Source of the DNA: CBFGTJ01 sp965651815
GTDB lineage: Bacteria; Actinomycetota; Acidimicrobiia; Acidimicrobiales; Microtrichaceae
Assembly (NCBI GenBank): GCA_965651815.1
Contig: CBFGTJ010000050.1
Location: 1 to 18,214 of the forward strand
Reading direction: 5' to 3'
Length of the DNA stretch: 18,214 bases
This document shows positions 13,246 to 18,214 of this stretch, in pieces. How positions within the stretch are numbered: position 1 is the first letter of the stretch; each line of letters starts with the position of its first letter. Position numbers and translations under genes: made by a program. The notes beneath the pieces were generated by a model, which saw only the letters and a program-made list of their open reading frames with translations, did not search any database and was not told where the DNA came from.

Positions 13246-15653
13246 CAGAGCTCGCCGCGCTCGATCATCTCGTCGAGCTCCTCCGGTGTCATCAGCACGG
13301 TGCGGGCCTTCGACCCCTCCGACGGGCCCACCACGCCGCGCTGCTCGAGCAGGTCCATCAGCCGCCCGGCGCGTGCGAAGCCGACCTTGAGCTTGCGCTG
13401 CAGCATCGAGGTCGACCCGAGCTGGCTGCGCACCACGAGCTCCATGGCCTGCTTGAGCAGGTCGTCGTCGTCATCCCCGCCCGAAGCGGCGCCGCTGCCG
13501 GAGGGGGCGTTCTCGTCACCCTCGACGCCCGGCACGTAGTGCTCCTCGACCGACGGCGACTGCTTGCGCCACTGGGCGACGACGGCCGCGACCTCCTTCT
13601 CCTCGACCCAGGCGCCCTGCACTCGCTGGGGCGAGGACGTGCCGCCGCCCAGCAGGAGCATGTCGCCCTTGCCGACGAGCCGCTCGGCGCCGAGCTGGTC
13701 GAGGATCACCTTGGAGTCGGTCGCCGAGGCGACGGCGAACGCGAGCCGCGCGGGGATGTTCGCCTTGATCACGCCGGTGATGACGTTGACCGACGGCCGC
13801 TGGGTGGCGATGACGAGGTGGATCCCCACCGCCCTCGCCTTCGCGGCGATGCGGGTGATCGACTCCTCGACGTCGCGGGAGGCGACCATCATCAGGTCGG
13901 CGAGCTCGTCGACCACCACGAGGATGAACGGCAGCCGGGTGTGCTCCCGCCCCTCGCCGGGCTCCGAGGCCAGGTCCCCACGGTCGAACGCCGCGTTGTA
14001 GCCGCCGATGTCGCGCACGCCGACCTCGGAGAGGAGGTCGTAGCGGCGCTCCATCTCCTTGACGGCCCAGTTGAGCGCGTTCGCGGCCTTCTTCGGGTTG
14101 GTGACGACCTGGGTGAGCAGGTGCGGGATGCGGTTGTACTGGGTCAGCTCGACCTGCTTGGGGTCGATGAGGATCATGCGGACCTGCTCGGGCGTCGACC
14201 GCATGAGGATCGAGGTGATCAGCGAGTTGATGCACGACGACTTGCCGGCGCCGGTCTGCCCGGCGATGAGCAGGTGCGGCATCGTCGCGAGGTTCATCAT
14301 CACCGCGGTGCCGTTGATGTCGCGGCCCACCGCGACCTCGAGCGGGTGGGTGGCCCGGTGCGCCTCCTCGGAGGCGAGGATGTCGCCGAGGGCGACGATC
14401 TGGCGCTCCTCGTTGGGCACCTCGACGCCGATCGCCTGGCGACCCGGGATCGGCGCCAGGATGCGCACGTCCGGCGACGCCATGGCGTACGCGATGTCCT
14501 TGTGGAGGCTGGTGATGCGGGCGACCTTCACCCCGACGCCGAGCTCGAGCTCGTAGCGGGTCACGGTCGGCCCGACGACCATCCCGACGAGGCGGGTCTC
14601 GACGCCGTGCTCCGCCAGGGCCCCCTCGAGCACCCGCCCGCGGGCCTCGACCGCCTTGGTGTCGATGCTGCGCCGGCCCGACAGCGACAGGAGGTGCTTC
14701 GGCGGCAGCCGCCACCGCGACCCCGCCGCACCGGGCGGCAGGCCGATCTCCAGCTGCTCGGTGGCGCTCGGGTCGAACGGCTCGGGATCGGCGACGACCA
14801 CGGCCGGGGCGGCGGCCGCACGCTGCTTCCGGCGGCTGCGCTTGGGCTCCGGTGGGGCGTCCGCGTCCTGGTCGTAGAGGGTGACGGCCGGCTCGGGCGC
14901 CTCGTCGTCGTCGGCGGCGTCGACCTCCTCGCCGAGGCGGAACAGGTCGTTGAACCAGCTGCGGGCGAGGCGCCCCGCGGGGGCCAGGACGTGCGCGGTG
15001 CCCTGGGCGAGCTGGCGCAGCGACCTGCCGCTGATCAGGCTCACGGCGAAGACGCCGAGCAGCAGCAGGATCACCAGTGCCGCCCACCGCCCGACGAGCA
15101 GCGACACGCCGCCCGGGACGGCGCCCAGGTAGCCGCCGCCCGGGGCGTACGCGTCGAGCCCGTCGTCGGTGATCGTGCGGCCGTGGGCGAACAGCAGGTG
15201 GAGCACCCCGGCGGTCACGACCACGGCGAGCACGGCGCCGAGCGCGAGGACGGGCCCCCTGGGCCGCCGCCCCTCGTCGAGCTCGTCGACCAGCTCCTCG
15301 GTGTCGTCCTCGGACGGGCGGCGGGGGCCGCGGATGAGCAGCACGCCCGCCACGGCGAGGCCCGGCGGCAGGAGGTAGCGCAGGAGGCCGACGACGCTGC
15401 CGGTCAGCGCCTCGAGCGACGACCCGACCGCCGCGGCCGTGTCGGTGTAGACGGCGATGCCGACCAGCACCGCCGCGATGAGCGTGAGGATGCCCCAGAT
15501 GTCGTGTCCGTGGCCGTCGAAGAGGTGCCGGAGCAGCCCGTCCCGGGGCTCCTGCGCCGCGGCGCGGGAGCGGCTCCGGCCGTTGCGGGAGGTCCCGGCG
15601 GACCGGGACGCGCGCGACGGGCGTCGTGAAGCGGTTCGCTGACGAGTGGCCAC
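13245..15653 (-). CDS. ftsK: DNA translocase FtsK/SpoIIIE
   Basis: FtsK pumps chromosomal DNA at the division septum. The 802-residue protein has a basic N-terminus, a membrane region of four to five helices (about 52-70, 84-108, 133-155, 174-207), a short acidic linker, and a motor with alpha/beta domains: Walker A GQTGAGKSS at about 465-473, RMILIDPKQVELTQYN, and Walker B ILVVVDELADLM near 575-585. The C-terminal gamma winged helix (about 735-802: LGSTSMLQRKLKVGFARAGRLMDLLEQ) should read polarity sequences such as KOPS. The GTG at 15653 is preferred: GGTGGAG lies just upstream and the protein begins with a basic MATRQRTASRR stretch. An in-frame GTG at 15686 has no ribosome binding site. The linker is far shorter than in E. 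coli. The stop overlaps the next gene (ATGA). Confidence 0.96.
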   Translation of the reverse strand: MATRQRTASRRPSRASRSAGTSRNGRSRSRAAAQEPRDGLLRHLFDGHGHDIWGILTLIAAVLVGIAVYTDTAAAVGSSLEALTGSVVGLLRYLLPPGLAVAGVLLIRGPRRPSEDDTEELVDELDEGRRPRGPVLALGAVLAVVVTAGVLHLLFAHGRTITDDGLDAYAPGGGYLGAVPGGVSLLVGRWAALVILLLLGVFAVSLISGRSLRQLAQGTAHVLAPAGRLARSWFNDLFRLGEEVDAADDDEAPEPAVTLYDQDADAPPEPKRSRRKQRAAAAPAVVVADPEPFDPSATEQLEIGLPPGAAGSRWRLPPKHLLSLSGRRSIDTKAVEARGRVLEGALAEHGVETRLVGMVVGPTVTRYELELGVGVKVARITSLHKDIAYAMASPDVRILAPIPGRQAIGVEVPNEERQIVALGDILASEEAHRATHPLEVAVGRDINGTAVMMNLATMPHLLIAGQTGAGKSSCINSLITSILMRSTPEQVRMILIDPKQVELTQYNRIPHLLTQVVTNPKKAANALNWAVKEMERRYDLLSEVGVRDIGGYNAAFDRGDLASEPGEGREHTRLPFILVVVDELADLMMVASRDVEESITRIAAKARAVGIHLVIATQRPSVNVITGVIKANIPARLAFAVASATDSKVILDQLGAERLVGKGDMLLLGGGTSSPQRVQGAWVEEKEVAAVVAQWRKQSPSVEEHYVPGVEGDENAPSGSGAASGGDDDDDLLKQAMELVVRSQLGSTSMLQRKLKVGFARAGRLMDLLEQRGVVGPSEGSKARTVLMTPEELDEMIERGEL

Positions 15654-15725
15654 GGTGAGCTCCACCGTACCCACCGGCACCGACACCGACGCGGCACCGC
15701 GGCGGCGGCGCCGGCCGGCGGCGGG

Positions 15726-17384
15726 TCAGGCCTCGAGCACCACCGGCAGGATCATCGGACGCCGGCGCGTCTTGTCGGCGACGAAGCCGCCCGAGGCGCG
15801 ACGCAGCGCCCGCTCGATCCCGGGGAGGTCCGCGCCCTCCTTCAGCGCCTTCTCCACCCCGGCACGGACCCGCTCGAGCATCTCGGCGAGCAGCTCCCCC
15901 GACTCGGGCTCGTAGACCCAGCCCCTCGTCGCGACCTCGGGCCCCGACACGATCCGGCGCGCCTCCATGTCGACGCAGACGATCGCGGCGACGACGCCCT
16001 CGTCCGCGAGGACCCGGCGGTCGCGCAGCACCCCGGTGCCGATGTCGCCGACCGTCCCGTGCACGTAGACGTACTCCGAGGGCACCCGCCCGACCGGGCG
16101 GAGGCCGTCGTCGTCGAGGACCAGCCGGTCGCCGTCCTCGGCGATCAGGATGCGGCTCGCGGGCAGGCCCATCGTCTCGGCCAGCCGGGCGTGCGCGACG
16201 AGGTGGTGGTACTCGCCGTGCACCGGCACGAACCACTCGGGCTTGGCGATCGAGTGGTACAGCTTCAGCTCCTCGGCCTTCGCGTGGCCGGTGGCGTGCA
16301 CGTCGTGCAGGCCGGAGTGGATCACCTCCGCCCCGAGCCGGAACAGGTTGTCGATCACGTTGGTGACCGCGTTCTCGTTGCCGGGGATCGGGTGCGACGA
16401 GAGGATGACCGTGTCCTCCGGGGTCAGCTTCAGCCAGCGGTTCTCGTTCGCGGCGAGCAGCGTGAGTGCCGACATCGGCTCGCCCTGGGAGCCGGTGGAC
16501 AGCACGAGCACCTCACCCGGCTCGTAGCTGTCGACCTGCTCGATGTCGATGATCGAGGAGTCCGGGATCGACAGCAGGCCGAGCTCCCTCGACAGCGTGA
16601 TGTTCCGCTTCATCGAGCGTCCCAGCGGCGCCACGACCCGCCCGAACGCGATCGCCGCGTCCGCGATCTGCTGGATGCGGTGGATGTGGCTCGCGAAGCA
16701 GGCGGTGATGATCCTGCGCCCCTCGTGCTCGTGCATGAGGTCGTAGAGCACCTGGCCGACGCTGCGCTCCGAGCGGGCGTGTCCGGGCTGGTCGGCGTTC
16801 GTCGAGTCGGCGAGCAGCAACCGGATGCCCTCGCCGTCCGCGAGTGCCCCGATGCGGGACAGGTCGGTGAGGCGCCCGTCGACGGGGGTGAGGTCGAGCT
16901 TGAAGTCCCCGGTGTGCAGGATCGTGCCCTGCGGGGTCCGGAACGCGGTGGCGACGCCCTGGGGCACCGAGTGTGCCGCGGGGATGAACTCGACGTCGAA
17001 GGGGCCGATCTCCCACCGCTCGCCGTCCGCGACCGTGTGGAAGTCGGTCCGGCCGAGCAGGCCGGCCTCCTCGATCCGCCCCCGCGCCAGTCCGAGGGAC
17101 AGCTCCGTGCCGAACAACGGGAACGACACCTCGCGGAGCAGGTACGACAGGGCGCCCACGTGGTCCTCGTGCCCGTGGGTGACCACGCAGCCGGCGATGT
17201 CGTCCGCGCGCTCGATCAGCCAGGTGAAGTCCGGCAGGACGAGGTCGACGCCGAGCATCCCCTCGTTGGGGAACATCAGCCCGCAGTCGATGAGCAGCAG
17301 CGAGTCCTCGATCTCGAGCACGGCGCAGTTGCGCCCGATCTCGCCGAGCCCGCCGAGGAAGGTGAGGTGGACCGGTGGCGCCAT
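15726..17384 (-). CDS. rnj: Ribonuclease J
   Basis: RNase J is a metallo-beta-lactamase/beta-CASP ribonuclease with endo- and 5'-exonuclease activity in mRNA decay and rRNA maturation. At 552 residues it has typical length. Motifs: LGGLGEIGRN (10-19), the metal-binding H70-G-H72-E-D74-H75, TGDFKLD, LLADSTNAD, ASHIHRIQQI, STGSQGEPMSAL, SSHPIPGNE, HATGHA and PVHGEYHHL (about 388-396), followed by a C-terminal domain ending in RRRPMILPVV. The ATG at 17384 is chosen because it overlaps the dapA stop (ATGA), has GAGGGG 8 bases upstream, and starts at the conserved HLTFLGGLGE; an in-frame extension to 17693 runs across dapA and lacks family similarity. The dapA-rnj-ftsK order is common in actinobacteria. 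Confidence 0.97.
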   Translation of the reverse strand: MAPPVHLTFLGGLGEIGRNCAVLEIEDSLLLIDCGLMFPNEGMLGVDLVLPDFTWLIERADDIAGCVVTHGHEDHVGALSYLLREVSFPLFGTELSLGLARGRIEEAGLLGRTDFHTVADGERWEIGPFDVEFIPAAHSVPQGVATAFRTPQGTILHTGDFKLDLTPVDGRLTDLSRIGALADGEGIRLLLADSTNADQPGHARSERSVGQVLYDLMHEHEGRRIITACFASHIHRIQQIADAAIAFGRVVAPLGRSMKRNITLSRELGLLSIPDSSIIDIEQVDSYEPGEVLVLSTGSQGEPMSALTLLAANENRWLKLTPEDTVILSSHPIPGNENAVTNVIDNLFRLGAEVIHSGLHDVHATGHAKAEELKLYHSIAKPEWFVPVHGEYHHLVAHARLAETMGLPASRILIAEDGDRLVLDDDGLRPVGRVPSEYVYVHGTVGDIGTGVLRDRRVLADEGVVAAIVCVDMEARRIVSGPEVATRGWVYEPESGELLAEMLERVRAGVEKALKEGADLPGIERALRRASGGFVADKTRRRPMILPVVLEA

Positions 17385-18214
17385 CAGTCGAGCCCCTCGA
17401 GCACTTTGCGGGCACGCTCGGCGAGGCCGTCGGGCGCCGGTCCCATCGGCGGACGGCACGAGCCGACCTTGAGCCCGAGCACGCCGAGCAGCGTCTTGGT
17501 CGGCACGGGGTTGGGGGCGTCGGGGCTCGCCTCGAACTCGTAGGACTCGAGGAGCTGCGCGTTGATGCGGCGGGCGGTGTCGACCTCGCCGCGCTCGAAC
17601 GCGGCGATCATCTCGCCCATCTGCCGGCCGACCCAGTGGGAGGCGACGGAGATGACGCCGACCGCGCCGACCGCGAGCAGCGGCAGCGTGCACCCGTCGT
17701 CACCGCTGTAGACCTCGAAGCCCGGTGGGGCGCCCGCGACCACCTTGGCGGTCTCCGCGGGGTCGCCCGCCGCGTCCTTGAGCCCCCGGATGTTGGGCAC
17801 CTCGCGTGCCAGCCGCAGGATGGTCTCGGTCTCGATCTTGCGGCCGGTGCGCACCGGGATGTCGTAGAGCACCACCGGCAGGTCGGTCGCGGCCGCGACC
17901 GCCCGGAAGTGCGCCTCGAGCCCCGTCTGGGAGGGCCGGTTGTAGTACGGCGTCACCGACAGGATGCCGTCGACGCCGGTCTCGCTCGCGCGGCGGGTCT
18001 GCTCGACCGCGGTGGCGGTCGAGTTCGACCCGGTCCCGGCGATCACCGGCACGGACCCCGCCTCGCGCCCCGACCGGAACAGCACGAGCTCCTCCGACTC
18101 GGTGAGCGTGGGGCTCTCGCCCGTCGTGCCGGCGAGCACGAGCCCGTCGCTTCCGTTCTCGACCAACCAGTGCGCGAGCTCCACCGCCGCGTCGAGGTCC
18201 AGGTCGCCTCGCTC
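17384..18214 (-). CDS. dapA: 4-hydroxy-tetrahydrodipicolinate synthase (5' end beyond right edge)
   Basis: DapA condenses pyruvate with aspartate semialdehyde, the first committed step to diaminopimelate and lysine, feeding peptidoglycan and protein. The visible 276 residues lack only a short N-terminus, because the reading frame is open to the window edge (ERGDLDLDAAVELAHWL) and the family is usually about 290-300 residues. Motifs: LVLAGTTGESPTL (substrate-binding Thr pair), VTPYYNRPSQ, YDIPVRTGRKI with the catalytic-triad tyrosine, GLKDAAGD with the Schiff-base lysine, and YSGDDGCTLPLLAVGAVGVISV. The GTG at 18184 is inside the gene and is not the start. The stop overlaps the rnj ATG, so RNase J translation is probably coupled to DapA. 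Confidence 0.97.
   Translation of the reverse strand, partial: ERGDLDLDAAVELAHWLVENGSDGLVLAGTTGESPTLTESEELVLFRSGREAGSVPVIAGTGSNSTATAVEQTRRASETGVDGILSVTPYYNRPSQTGLEAHFRAVAAATDLPVVLYDIPVRTGRKIETETILRLAREVPNIRGLKDAAGDPAETAKVVAGAPPGFEVYSGDDGCTLPLLAVGAVGVISVASHWVGRQMGEMIAAFERGEVDTARRINAQLLESYEFEASPDAPNPVPTKTLLGVLGLKVGSCRPPMGPAPDGLAERARKVLEGLD

Noticed and set aside
15654..15686. Longer FtsK start at GTG 15686
   Set aside because: There is no Shine-Dalgarno ahead of 15686, while GGTGGAG precedes the GTG at 15653, and the extra eleven residues add nothing recognisable.
15709..15720. 12-base palindrome cgccggccggcg between rnj and ftsK as terminator or operator
   Set aside because: It is a simple G/C palindrome with no T-tract, likely to occur by chance in DNA of this composition.
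17385..17693. N-terminal extension of RNase J
   Set aside because: The frame is open, but this part lies over dapA, is Arg/Ala-rich without similarity, and the conserved N-terminus plus ATGA overlap and Shine-Dalgarno place the start at 17384.

Overview
The window is a strongly GC-rich bacterial chromosome segment in which every supported gene lies on the minus strand, so transcription runs from right to left. Gene content and order (dapA-rnj-ftsK; rimO-pgsA-cinA; rarA-two small membrane proteins-alaS-ruvX-mltG-aroE) point to a high-GC actinobacterium. A non-model lineage such as Acidimicrobiia is my best guess, made without any database search. There are no rRNAs, tRNAs, CRISPR arrays, insertion sequences or phage genes. 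No stretch longer than about 80 bases lacks a gene.

Reading in the direction of transcription: (1) 18214 to 13245 holds the 3' part of dapA (lysine/peptidoglycan precursor), rnj (RNase J) and ftsK (chromosome translocase). (2) 13245 to 12322 holds an SMP-30/gluconolactonase-like beta-propeller gene, coupled to the end of ftsK. (3) 12286 to 9061 holds rimO (ribosomal S12 methylthiotransferase), pgsA-type phosphatidyltransferase and cinA. (4) 9064 to 3901 holds rarA, a DUF948-like protein, a DUF6167-like protein, alaS and ruvX. (5) 3904 to 1762 holds mltG (peptidoglycan lytic transglycosylase) and aroE (shikimate dehydrogenase). (6) 1685 to the left edge holds a DUF4388 (PATAN) protein and an unrecognised protein that runs out of the window through a tandem PAPEAA hexapeptide repeat.

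The packing is extreme. Nine of fifteen gene junctions are 4-base stop/start overlaps (ATGA, GTGA or TTGA), and the largest gap is 76 bases. No convincing promoter is visible. The only terminator-like signal is a short inverted repeat followed by T4 between aroE and the DUF4388 gene. Translational coupling across most of the window is therefore likely, and one or a few long transcripts are plausible.

Most of the window is conserved housekeeping. The parts that stand out are the two leftmost genes, with their repeat-encoded Pro/Ala/Glu linkers, near-duplicate strong Shine-Dalgarno sequences and unknown partner protein. I infer they may lead into a surface-apparatus (type IV pilus-like) or regulatory module beyond the left edge. 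A second oddity is the SMP-30-like enzyme embedded between ftsK and rimO.
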